A program made the translations under genes and the position numbers. This document shows positions 53,539 to 61,689 of a stretch of DNA of 64,000 nt, piece by piece. Source of the DNA: Streptomyces xiamenensis. GTDB lineage: Bacteria > Actinomycetota > Actinomycetes > Streptomycetales > Streptomycetaceae. The stretch covers positions 3,472,001-3,536,000 of the forward strand of contig NZ_CP009922.3 in the NCBI RefSeq assembly GCF_000993785.3, written 5' to 3'. The notes under the pieces were generated by a model that ran no database searches, was not told where the DNA came from, and was given only the letters and a program-made list of their open reading frames with translations. Numbering within the stretch: the stretch's first letter is position 1; the number at the start of each line of letters is the position of its first letter.

Positions 53539-54243
53539 ATGTCCGGACTCATCGACACCACTGAGATGTACCTCCGCACCATTCTGGAGCTTGAGGAAGA
53601 GAACGTGGTCCCGATGCGTGCCCGTATCGCCGAGCGACTGGAGCAGAGCGGCCCGACCGTCAGCCAGACCGTGGCCCGGATGGAACGGGACGGCCTGCTG
53701 TCGGTGGCCAGCGACCGGCACCTGGAGCTCACCGAGGAGGGGCGCCTGCTCGCCGAGCGGGTCATGCGCAAGCACCGCATCGCCGAGTGTCTCCTGGTCG
53801 ACGTGATCGGCCTGGAGTGGGAGCAGGTGCACGCGGAGGCGTGCCGCTGGGAGCACGTGATGAGCGACGCGGTCGAGCGCCGCGTGCTGGAGCTGCTCAA
53901 CCACCCGACGGAGTCGCCGTACGGCAACCCGATCCCGGGCCTGGCCGAGCTGGGCGAGAAGGTGAGCGAGCCGGACGCGTTCCTCGGGCGTGGTCTGGTC
54001 GCGCTGACCGACATGGAGACCAGCGGCGGCAAGACGGTGATCGTCCGCCGGATCGGGGAGCCGATCCAGACGGACACCTCCGTCATGCACACACTGCGCC
54101 GGGCCGGGGTGCAGCCGGGGGCGTCGGTCAGCGTCACCCCGGGGGCGGGCGGCGGCGTCCAGGTCGGCAGTGGTGGCGAGGCCGCCGAGCTGTCGGCGGA
54201 CGTGGCCATGCATGTGTTCGTCGCTCCGGCCGGACGGGTCTGA
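53539..54243 (+). CDS. dmdR1: Iron-dependent DtxR-family repressor
   Basis: 234 residues, 53539 to TGA 54243, with GAGGGG before the ATG. HTH: MSGLIDTTEMYLRTILELEE, RIAERLEQSGPTVSQTVARM. Metal sites and dimer region include HRIAECLLVDVIGLEWEQVH, ACRWEHVM and GNPIPGLAELG; a C-terminal SH3-like domain ends in VAMHVFVAP. It matches DmdR1 (SCO4394, also called DesR), which represses siderophore genes when Fe2+ is bound. A long antisense ORF covers it (see findings). Confidence 0.93.
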   Translation: MSGLIDTTEMYLRTILELEEENVVPMRARIAERLEQSGPTVSQTVARMERDGLLSVASDRHLELTEEGRLLAERVMRKHRIAECLLVDVIGLEWEQVHAEACRWEHVMSDAVERRVLELLNHPTESPYGNPIPGLAELGEKVSEPDAFLGRGLVALTDMETSGGKTVIVRRIGEPIQTDTSVMHTLRRAGVQPGASVSVTPGAGGGVQVGSGGEAAELSADVAMHVFVAPAGRV

Positions 54244-54309
54244 GCGCACGCTGATCACCGGCTCCGCCGGACTCCACCGTGGGCGCGCGCGGCGCGTCGA
54301 TGGCAGGGA

Positions 54310-54345
54310 GCGGTGGGCCGCCCGCCCCGGCGGGCGGCCCACCGC
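54310..54345 (+). terminator. Terminator of dmdR1
   Basis: GCGGTGGGCCGCCCGCC and its exact complement are separated by two bases: a 17-bp arm pair 67 bp after the dmdR1 stop. Confidence 0.85.
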
Positions 54346-54523
54346 CCACCCCCCGCGGGACGACCCGGAGCCCCGAGCTCCCAGGGTCATTCCTCCTGCC
54401 CCATGTCTCCCCGTTACGAGGCCGGATCACGCCTGCCCGTATGTCACTCGACCGACGGATCTTCAGGTCGAACACTAGACTTGACGAATCTCTTTTCGAT
54501 CGTGTGAGACATGTGGGGGGCAC

Positions 54524-55399
54524 ATGAAGCCGGTTCGATGGCATGCCGCGCTGGCCGCTTCCATGACGGGGATGCTGCTGACGGGATGCGCGCAGACCAC
54601 CCTCTTCAAGGAGCAGGCGCGCGAGAGCCGTCCGGACGACAGCACCGTGGTGCTCTCGGAGACGGCGGCGGAGCGGGACGGTGAACCGGAGACGCCGCAG
54701 GAGATCCCACTGCTCGACCGGTCGGCCGAGGAGATCTTCTTCGCCGGGATGGAAACGGCCTTCGCGGCGGAGTCGCTGCGCGCCGTCATGGTGATCGACG
54801 ACCAGGACGGGCTGTACGAGATGGACATGCACTACGACCTCTCCGGCCGCTGCGTGGCCACCTTCAGTGAGCACGGCCACGGGGGTATGGAGTTCATCGT
54901 CACCGGGGACGAGGCCTGGGTCAGGCCCGACAGCGAGTTCGTGGAGAGCCTGATCGCCTCCGAACCGGAATGGGCGGACCTGATACGGCAGCAGATCGAG
55001 GGCCGGTACCGGCACGTCACCCCCGGTGAGCCGGGAGCCGATGAACTGCTCACCATGTGCCGGTCTGACGAGTTCCTGGACCTCATGGACGTGATCAACG
55101 ACGCGGGCGCCGACGGGGGCTATGGGCGCTGGGCCGAGAAGGGTGAGCCGACCACCCATGAAGGGGCCGAGGTCATTCCCATCGACGGGAATGACGGGGA
55201 GAGCTGGATCAGCGCCCTGGTGGCCACCGAGGGGGAGCCCTACATGCGCCATCTGCTGGTGGACTCGGGGCCCGAGGGTGTCATGGAACTGTGGATGAGC
55301 GACTTCGGCGTCCCCGTGGAGATCGAGGCGCCGTCGCCGGAACTCGTCTACGGGCCCGATGATCTGCTCTTCGACTTCTTCGGGGAACTGTACGTCTGA
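54524..55399 (+). CDS. Lipoprotein, LpqN/LppX-like fold, copy 1
   Basis: 291 residues. The signal peptide ends in a lipobox, LLTGC, at about residue 22. The domain has DLSGRCVATFSEHG, MEFIVTGDEAWVRPDSEFVE and WISALVATEGEPYMRHLLVD, reminiscent of the mycobacterial LprG/LppX-like lipid carriers but not proven. It is strongly acidic. A paralogue starts 54 bp downstream with the same domain order, so the two are a tandem duplication anchored on the outer face of the membrane. Confidence 0.78.
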   Translation: MKPVRWHAALAASMTGMLLTGCAQTTLFKEQARESRPDDSTVVLSETAAERDGEPETPQEIPLLDRSAEEIFFAGMETAFAAESLRAVMVIDDQDGLYEMDMHYDLSGRCVATFSEHGHGGMEFIVTGDEAWVRPDSEFVESLIASEPEWADLIRQQIEGRYRHVTPGEPGADELLTMCRSDEFLDLMDVINDAGADGGYGRWAEKGEPTTHEGAEVIPIDGNDGESWISALVATEGEPYMRHLLVDSGPEGVMELWMSDFGVPVEIEAPSPELVYGPDDLLFDFFGELYV

Positions 55400-55452
55400 C
55401 CGTCGCGTCTTCCCGCACGCAAGCAAACGGGGAAAAGACGGGGGAGTTGCAC

Positions 55453-56307
55453 ATGAGACGCGGTACGCGCACGACAGCCCTCGTGGCGGCGGCGCTGGCC
55501 GGAACGGTGGCGCTCACGGGGTGCGGATCCGACCGCGAACGGCCTTCCTTCATCGGCGAGGGGATCCCCACGGACGGTGGGGAGCAGGACGAGGAGGGCA
55601 CCGGTGGGGACGGTGCCGAGGACAAACCGGCCGCCGGGGGCAACGGGGTCACCGATCTGCCGCCCCCGGAGATGGTCAGCCGCGCGATGGACGCGGTGAC
55701 CGGGGCGGACTCACTGCGGCTGTCCGGAACCATCGAGGAGAGCCCCGGTCAGCTCATGGAGATCGACATGCTGATGGATGTCCGGGGGGACTGCGCCGGC
55801 ACCGTCGCGGTCGCGGGCGAGGGCTCCTTCGAACTGCTCAAGCGCGGCAACGAGCTCTGGTACCAGCCGGACACGGAGTTCTGGCAGGCCGTCACCGGAT
55901 CGGACATGACCGAGCTGTCGGGCATGTATCTCTATGGCACCACCGACAACCCGGACGCCGGGGCCATGGCGGAGATGTGCGACCTGGAGGGGTTCCTCGG
56001 CAACTTCGGTGACGTCAGTGGCATGACGTCCGACGAGGTCTCCGTGGGCGAGGAGAGCACGCACCTGAACGTTCCGGTGATCGCCCTGCACGAGGTGCCC
56101 AAGCCCGGCAGCTCCCGGGAGAGCACCCTGCTGATCGCCACCGAGGGCGAGCCCTACCTCATGCACATGGAGCAGACCGAGCGCGGCACCACCAACGCCA
56201 TCTCCATGAGCGACTTCGATGTCCCGGTGGACTTCGACGAGCCGGCCGCCCATCTCGTCCTCGACCTGGAGGAACTGGCCAACGGCGGTGCCCCCGGCGG
56301 GTTCTGA
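55453..56307 (+). CDS. Lipoprotein, LpqN/LppX-like fold, copy 2
   Basis: 284 residues from ATG 55453 (an in-frame TTG precedes). Lipobox VALTGC, then an acidic low-complexity stretch. The same core as the upstream gene follows: DSLRLSGTIEESPGQLMEID, DCAGTVAVAGEGSFELLKRG, LLIATEGEPYLMHMEQ and MSDFDVPVDFDEP. The shared ATEGEPY-MH and MSDF-VPV motifs show paralogy. It converges with the ABC permease gene. Confidence 0.8.
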   Translation: MRRGTRTTALVAAALAGTVALTGCGSDRERPSFIGEGIPTDGGEQDEEGTGGDGAEDKPAAGGNGVTDLPPPEMVSRAMDAVTGADSLRLSGTIEESPGQLMEIDMLMDVRGDCAGTVAVAGEGSFELLKRGNELWYQPDTEFWQAVTGSDMTELSGMYLYGTTDNPDAGAMAEMCDLEGFLGNFGDVSGMTSDEVSVGEESTHLNVPVIALHEVPKPGSSRESTLLIATEGEPYLMHMEQTERGTTNAISMSDFDVPVDFDEPAAHLVLDLEELANGGAPGGF

Positions 56308-56390
56308 GCCCGTCACGCACACCCGCACCGCCGGCTTACGGCAGGGGCGGGCCCGGCCGGTACGGCGACCGGTCGGCCCCACCCCGTACG

Positions 56391-58121
56391 TCACGGCTTG
56401 CTGACCGCCGCCAGGATCTCCGGCAGCCGGTCCGCCGCCCGCGGGGCCGCCCAGCGCAGTCCCGCCCAGGCCATCGCCAGGCCGTAACCGGCGCCCAGCG
56501 GCAGCACGATCCAGGCCCACCCGGCCGCCGAAACGTTCAGCCAGATGGTCAGCCCGATCAGCGGACCGCACAGCAGCGCACCCGCCACCATCCCGCCGAT
56601 CACCCCGTACCAGACCATCGAGACCTGACCGGCCGCCACATTGCGCATCGCGTTGTCCTGCGGGATCGAGTACGGGAAGCGCACCGAGGCGACCGCCCCG
56701 CCGCCCAGCAGCACGCCCAGCAGCGCCAGCGCCAGCCCCATGGCGTCCGGCAGCCGCGCCCACTCGTCCAGCACCGCCGCCGACACCAGCACCACCACGC
56801 ACGTGAACGGCACGCCGATCAGCGCGATCGCCAGCAGCCGCCCGCGCAACTCCAGGTAGGCGTCCCGCTTCGTGTGGATGGTCTGCGTGATCAGCCAGAA
56901 GGCGCCGTAGTCCATCCCGAACTGGTTGTACATCTGCAGTCCGAGCAGCGCCGCGCCCCAGCACGCGTGGTAGACGGTGGCGGAGCCCTGGGCCGCCCAG
57001 ATGAACGGGAACATCACGCCCATGCCGACCGCGACCGCCCAGCTCATCTTGGCCTTCGGATCGCGCCAGGCGTAGCGCAGGGCACGCTCCATCACGACGC
57101 CGTCGCGGCCGGCGGGCAGCAGCCGGGTCAGCAGGCCGCCGCCTTCCCCCGCCGCGCGCCCCCGCCGTTCCTTGCCGCCCGTCTCGGGGGCCATGATCGT
57201 GGAGCCGTCCGGCGAGGTCATCAGCCGGGTCAGCGTCCGCTGCCACCACCACACCAGCAGCGACAGCGCCGCCACGGTGCCGGCCAGCGCGGCCACCGCC
57301 ACGCCGTACGAGCCGGCCGAGGCCGCCCGTACCGCCTCGATCGCGGTGGCCGGGGGAAGCCAGCGCAGGATGTCGGCCATGGTGTGCAGCGGCGCCGAGC
57401 CGCCGTCCCCGGCGACCTTCTGCACCAGCAGGTTGATGCCCTGGACGCCCAGCGCGATCACGACACCGGACAGGATCGCCAGGTCGCGGCCCTTGCGGCT
57501 GGTCAGCAGGCGGGCGTTGGCGGTGGCGATGGCGCGCGAGGCGACGGTGCAGGTGAGCAGGATCAGGGCGATCGCGCACACCGCCAGCGCGTAGCCGCCC
57601 GCGCCCCGCGCCGTGCCGAGCGCGGCGCCCGCCACCAGCATGACGGTGAAGACCGGGCCGACTCCCACCACCGAGGCGGCCAGCTGCGCCGTCATCAGGG
57701 AACGCGGGCTCAACGGCAGCATGACCAGCCGGCCCGGGTCCAGCGTCTCGTCGCTCGCGCCCAGGAACAGCGGCATGAACGCCCAGGTCAGCGCAGTGAT
57801 CGCGACGACGACGGTGCTCAGGGCCGCGATGTGGGCGTTGCCGCTCAGCGCCAGCAGTCCGAGCATGCCGAGCCCGCCGAACAGGGCGGCGGTGATGGCG
57901 GTGGAGATGAATCCGGCCTTGCGCCCGGTCGTCTGCCGCAGTCCGTTGCGGATCAGGGAGAGCTTGAGTCGGACGAAGGTGGCGGTGATGACGGCGGTGT
58001 CGGCGTACGTGCCGCGCGGTGCCGCCGCGGCCCCGGCGGGGCCTGCGGTCACCGGGTCGCTCCCGCCGCCGGCGCCGTTCCCGTTCGCCGGTGCCGGCCC
58101 CGGTTCGGTGAGAGTGCTCAT
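56391..58121 (-). CDS. ABC exporter permease (large, ABC-2 type)
   Basis: 576 residues from ATG 58121, overlapping the ATPase gene by ATGA. About 12 membrane helices in two halves, separated by a cytoplasmic loop with the basic KERRGRAAGEGG region and MERALRYAWRDPKAKM. The protein carries ATFVRLKLSLIRNGLRQ at the start, as in YhgE/ABC-2-like bacterial permeases, and has IPQDNAMRN near the end. A homodimer or monomer would work with the ATPase encoded just upstream. Cargo unknown. Confidence 0.85.
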   Translation of the reverse strand: MSTLTEPGPAPANGNGAGGGSDPVTAGPAGAAAAPRGTYADTAVITATFVRLKLSLIRNGLRQTTGRKAGFISTAITAALFGGLGMLGLLALSGNAHIAALSTVVVAITALTWAFMPLFLGASDETLDPGRLVMLPLSPRSLMTAQLAASVVGVGPVFTVMLVAGAALGTARGAGGYALAVCAIALILLTCTVASRAIATANARLLTSRKGRDLAILSGVVIALGVQGINLLVQKVAGDGGSAPLHTMADILRWLPPATAIEAVRAASAGSYGVAVAALAGTVAALSLLVWWWQRTLTRLMTSPDGSTIMAPETGGKERRGRAAGEGGGLLTRLLPAGRDGVVMERALRYAWRDPKAKMSWAVAVGMGVMFPFIWAAQGSATVYHACWGAALLGLQMYNQFGMDYGAFWLITQTIHTKRDAYLELRGRLLAIALIGVPFTCVVVLVSAAVLDEWARLPDAMGLALALLGVLLGGGAVASVRFPYSIPQDNAMRNVAAGQVSMVWYGVIGGMVAGALLCGPLIGLTIWLNVSAAGWAWIVLPLGAGYGLAMAWAGLRWAAPRAADRLPEILAAVSKP

Positions 58122-58924
58122 CGCGCCCGGTCTCCGCCCAGCCAGTCGAGCCGGTCGTCCGCGCCGCCCCCGGCCCGGGCTCCCACCAGCTCCAGGAACG
58201 CGCTCTGCAGCGAGTCCGCCTCGCCCCGTACCTCGGCCAGCGGGCCGTGCGCCCGGATCCTTCCGGTGGCCAGGACCGCGACCCAGTCGCACAGCGACTC
58301 CACCAGCTCCATCACATGGCTGGAGAAGACAACGGTGGCGCCCGAGGCGGTGTAGCGCTCCAGCACCCCGCGGATGATCTGCGCCGACACCGGGTCCACG
58401 CCCTCGAACGGCTCGTCCAGGAACAGCACCTCGGGGTTGTGCAGCAGCGCCGCCGCGAGCCCGATCTTCTTCCGCATGCCGGTGGAGTAGTCGACGATCA
58501 GCTTGTTCTGCGCGCCGGCCAGGTCCAGGACGTCCAGCAGCTGGTCGGCGCGCCGCTCCACCTCGGCGGCCGGGATCCCCCGCAGCCGGCCCAGGTAGCT
58601 GAGCAGTTCGCGCCCGGTCAGCCGCTCGAAGAGCCGCAGCCCTTCGGGCAGGACGCCGATCCTGGACTTCACGTCCACCGGGTCCCGCCACACATCACGC
58701 CCGACGATCTCCACGGTGCCCGCGTCGGGCCGCAGCAGGCCGGTGATCATGGACAAGGTGGTGGTCTTGCCCGCTCCGTTCGGCCCGACCAGGCCGATGA
58801 ACCGCCCCGCGGGCAGGTCGAGATCTATTCCCGAGACCGCGACCTGTTCCCCGAAGGTCTTCCACAGCCCCCGTACCCGTACCGCGGCGGCCGGAGCGGC
58901 CGCCGCATTCCCCGTATCTGTCAT
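58118..58924 (-). CDS. ABC exporter ATP-binding protein
   Basis: 268 residues. Walker [15 protein letters not shown]-loop-like IGVLPEGLRLF, signature YSTGMRKKIGLA (the Gly-Gly pair replaced by Thr-Gly, normal in this subgroup), Walker B VLFLDEPFEGVD and H-loop VVFSSHVMELVE. It starts 12 bp from a terminator hairpin, so its leader is extremely short. It pairs with the large permease that follows. Confidence 0.92.
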   Translation of the reverse strand: MTDTGNAAAAPAAAVRVRGLWKTFGEQVAVSGIDLDLPAGRFIGLVGPNGAGKTTTLSMITGLLRPDAGTVEIVGRDVWRDPVDVKSRIGVLPEGLRLFERLTGRELLSYLGRLRGIPAAEVERRADQLLDVLDLAGAQNKLIVDYSTGMRKKIGLAAALLHNPEVLFLDEPFEGVDPVSAQIIRGVLERYTASGATVVFSSHVMELVESLCDWVAVLATGRIRAHGPLAEVRGEADSLQSAFLELVGARAGGGADDRLDWLGGDRAR

Positions 58925-58936
58925 GAACCCACCCTA

Positions 58937-58960
58937 AGGGGCGGGAAAGAACCCGCCCCT
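58937..58960 (-). terminator. Terminator between the prim-pol gene and the ABC operon
   Basis: AGGGGCGGG and CCCGCCCCT form a nine-bp stem around AAAGAA, 43 bp after the prim-pol stop and only 13 bp before the ABC ATPase start. Confidence 0.7.
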
Positions 58961-59002
58961 CTGCCCGGACCTCGTCCGGATGGTGCCCCCGGGTGCCGTG
59001 GA

Positions 59003-59677
59003 TCAGCGGCGGAACCGGCTCTCCTGCCCGCAGGCGTACGCGAGCTGCGGCATGAGTTCGTCCGCGTCCGGCAGCCAGCGGTTGGCGTCGGTGGGCCGGC
59101 GCACCCACTGCACCGAGCCGCGCACGCCGATGCGGGTCGGCGGTGCCGGCACGTACTCGCCCTCGCCGCGCGCGATCAGGTCGATCGCCTCGGGCGACCA
59201 GCCGTGCTGCCGTACCAGGGCCGGCACCTTGGCGGCGTTGCCGGCGAGCACGAAGAAGTACATCCGGCCCAGCGGCGTACTGGCGACCGGGCCCAGGTTG
59301 GTGCCCATCCGCTCCATGCGGGCCAGCGCCAGGCAGCCTGCGGTCTCGGACACCTCGATGATGTCGAAGGTGCGGCCGGTGGGCAGCAGGACGCAGGCGC
59401 GCGGCTCCTTCGCCCACATGCGGCGGGCGGAGGTGGCGCTGCCGGTGGCGTGGCCCACCCAGTTGGTCCGGGTGGCGTGGGCACCCGGCGCATCACAGGC
59501 GGGGAGGGCGCACGAGCAGCGCGTCACACCGTCCGCGTATTCGAGCCAGGTGCCCGGCAGCACGTCCCAGTGCCGCTCGTCCGCGTACCGGACGGCATGG
59601 TCGACCATCCCGCCGTCGCGCGGCTGCGGAACGCCAGGTGCTGAAGTAACGCTGATCTTTTCTTCCACGTTGATCAC
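59003..59677 (-). CDS. Small bifunctional DNA primase/polymerase (prim-pol) domain protein
   Basis: 224 residues from GTG 59677 with GGAGAAGG six bases ahead. The first part has HAVRYADERHWDVLPGTWLE, then Cys-rich CSCALPACDAPGAHATR, and THE late GEYVPAPPTRIGVRGSVQWV. The combination fits the actinobacterial prim-pol (Prim-Pol/AEP) annotation. It is short for a plasmid primase and has no helicase domain, so it may be a regulatory relic rather than a working primase. It faces the NsdA-like gene across 206 bp. Confidence 0.7.
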   Translation of the reverse strand: MINVEEKISVTSAPGVPQPRDGGMVDHAVRYADERHWDVLPGTWLEYADGVTRCSCALPACDAPGAHATRTNWVGHATGSATSARRMWAKEPRACVLLPTGRTFDIIEVSETAGCLALARMERMGTNLGPVASTPLGRMYFFVLAGNAAKVPALVRQHGWSPEAIDLIARGEGEYVPAPPTRIGVRGSVQWVRRPTDANRWLPDADELMPQLAYACGQESRFRR

Positions 59678-59883
59678 AACTACCTTCTCCACGGGGGGTA
59701 ACGGGCTCCCCGTGTCCGGGTAGCGACCCTGGGTGATGACGATGCCCGCCCGGAGTCCGCCCGGGGGGACCCGGGCATGTGGGGCGCATCGGAGCATCAG
59801 TGGGGGCGTACGGGATGGACCCGGCGGGGGCCGGGCATTGATCTTCCCTGGTGCAGGGTGCAGGCCAGCGAGGGAGCCACGTC

Positions 59884-61323
59884 ATGACTGCCAGAACAGT
59901 GTCCCCCGGACTGACCCCAGGGTTGCCCCATTCACGGCAGCCGAACGAGCGTCTGCTGTCGCTGATCCGCGAAGCGGGCTGCTCGAACGCGGGGTTGGCA
60001 CGGCGGGTGAATGTGTGTGCCGCCGAGCGCGGCCTCGATTTCCGTTACGACAAGACCTCGGTGGCGCGCTGGATCAGAGGCCAGCAGCCGCGCGGCCGGG
60101 CCCCCGACATCATCGCGGAGGCGATCGGCCGCAAGCTGGGGCGGACGGTGACGGTCGACGAGATCGGCATGGGCACCGCGCGCCAGCTGGCGTCCGCCGT
60201 CGGGCTGCACTTCGCCACCGGGCTCGCCGAAGGCGTGGAGCAGGCGGCGGAGTTGTGGCGTTCGGACGTGGCGCGCCGGGAGAGCGTGGGTGCCGGGGGC
60301 CCGGGGGGCGCGTACGGTGCGGGCAGCGCGCATGTGGCGCCCGCCGCGCTGGTGGAGCCGAGCCGGGACTGGCTGATCACCCCGGCGGACCCGGAGGTGG
60401 CGCGGGCCAGCGGCCCGCGCGTGGGTTCCTCGGACGTGGCGGCGGTGACGGCGACGACGGCCGCGCTGGTGGACCTGGACCGCCGCTGGGGGGCCGGGCA
60501 TGTGCGCCCCGTGGTGGTGCACTACCTGAACAGCGTGGTGTCCGGGCTGCTGGCCGGTTCCTACCGGGAGTCGGTGGGGCGCCAGTTGTTCGGTGCGGCG
60601 GCCCGGCTGACGGAGCTGGCCGGGTACATGGCGGTGGACAGCGGGCTGCCGGGCCTGGCCCAGCGGTACTACATCCAGGCGCTGCGGCTGTCGCAGGCGG
60701 CCGGGGACCGGGGCTTCGGCGGGTACGTCCTGGCGGCCGGGATGAGTCATCTGGCGGCCGAACTGGGCAATCCGCGTGAGGTGATCCAGCTGGCGCGGGC
60801 GGCGCAGGAAGGCACCCGGGGGCGGTGCGGGCCGCGGGCGGAGGCGATGTTCCTGGCGGCGGAGGCGCGCGGGCACGCGCAGTTGGGCGACGCGGCGAGC
60901 TGTCACCGGGCGGCCGGTCTCGCGGAGGGGGCGCTGGAGCGGGCCGGGTCCTCGGGCGGCGTGGACCCGGAGTGGATCCGGCACTTCGACGAGGCCTATC
61001 TGGCGGACGAACTGGCTCACTGCCACCGGGATCTGGGGCAGGGCGGACGGTTGCGGGAGCGGGCCACACAGGCGCTGGCGGCCCACCCGGAGAGCCGGGC
61101 GAGGCGACGGGCGATCGGGCTGGTGCTGCTGGCGACGGGGCACCTTCAGGAGGGCGAGCTGGAGGCGGCCTGCGCGACGGCGGACCAGGCGGTGACGACG
61201 CTGTCCTCGCTGCGTTCGGGCCGGGGCGCGACGTACTTCGAGGACTTCCGCACCCGACTGGATCCCCATCAGCACGATCCCAAGGTCCGTGACTTCACCC
61301 TGCGCTGGGATCTGGCCGGGTAG
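59884..61323 (+). CDS. NsdA-like regulator, N-terminal HTH-like and TPR region
   Basis: 479 residues from ATG 59884 with GAGGGAGC. The N-terminus NERLLSLIREAGCSNAGLAR through DKTSVARWIRGQQPRGRAPD is an HTH-like domain. The remainder is helical TPR-type sequence: LAQRYYIQALRLSQAAGDRG, AEAMFLAAEARGHAQLGDAA, LADELAHCHRDLGQGG. NsdA-type proteins repress antibiotic production and sporulation in Streptomyces; several paralogues exist per genome, so the exact role here is open. Confidence 0.75.
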   Translation: MTARTVSPGLTPGLPHSRQPNERLLSLIREAGCSNAGLARRVNVCAAERGLDFRYDKTSVARWIRGQQPRGRAPDIIAEAIGRKLGRTVTVDEIGMGTARQLASAVGLHFATGLAEGVEQAAELWRSDVARRESVGAGGPGGAYGAGSAHVAPAALVEPSRDWLITPADPEVARASGPRVGSSDVAAVTATTAALVDLDRRWGAGHVRPVVVHYLNSVVSGLLAGSYRESVGRQLFGAAARLTELAGYMAVDSGLPGLAQRYYIQALRLSQAAGDRGFGGYVLAAGMSHLAAELGNPREVIQLARAAQEGTRGRCGPRAEAMFLAAEARGHAQLGDAASCHRAAGLAEGALERAGSSGGVDPEWIRHFDEAYLADELAHCHRDLGQGGRLRERATQALAAHPESRARRRAIGLVLLATGHLQEGELEAACATADQAVTTLSSLRSGRGATYFEDFRTRLDPHQHDPKVRDFTLRWDLAG

Positions 61324-61689
61324 CCGCGCGTTCCCGGTGCGGCTCGCAGGACGGCCCGTTCGCCGGGGGGGAGGAAGGGGAGCGGTGACCCGGCGCGCTC
61401 GCACGGCCGCCGGCGCCGCTCCGGCCGGCTTCCGCGACCGCCCCTTCCCGGCCTCCGTCCCCCGCCTGATCGTCGACGACCACGGCGGCGAGTCCGGCCG
61501 AGCGAGCCGGAGCCGTACCGCTTCTGACCCGGAACAGCCCCGTCCCGCCCCGGCGCCGCGTGGTTCCGTGGGGTACATCACCCCCCGGGTTTCTCAATCC
61601 GAGCGGTGCGGGGGCGGGATCGTGGTGAGGGGCGCCGCGGAACCGGTAGCGTGACCGGCGATCGGCGTTCAGCGAACAGGAGTTCCTTG
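61324..61689. other. 366-bp spacer with a doubtful 89-residue ORF
   Basis: GTG 61385, with GGAAGGGGAG in front, opens an ORF to TGA 61654 of Arg/Pro/Ala-rich composition without any motif. I leave it uncalled because codon use is no better than in the other frames. AGCGTGACCGG... near 61648 and the SD GGAG at 61679 belong to the promoter and leader of the next gene. Confidence 0.4.

Noticed and set aside
61385..61654. 89-residue ORF with a good SD
   Set aside because: Arg/Pro/Ala-rich without motif, codon positions not distinguishable from the other frames.
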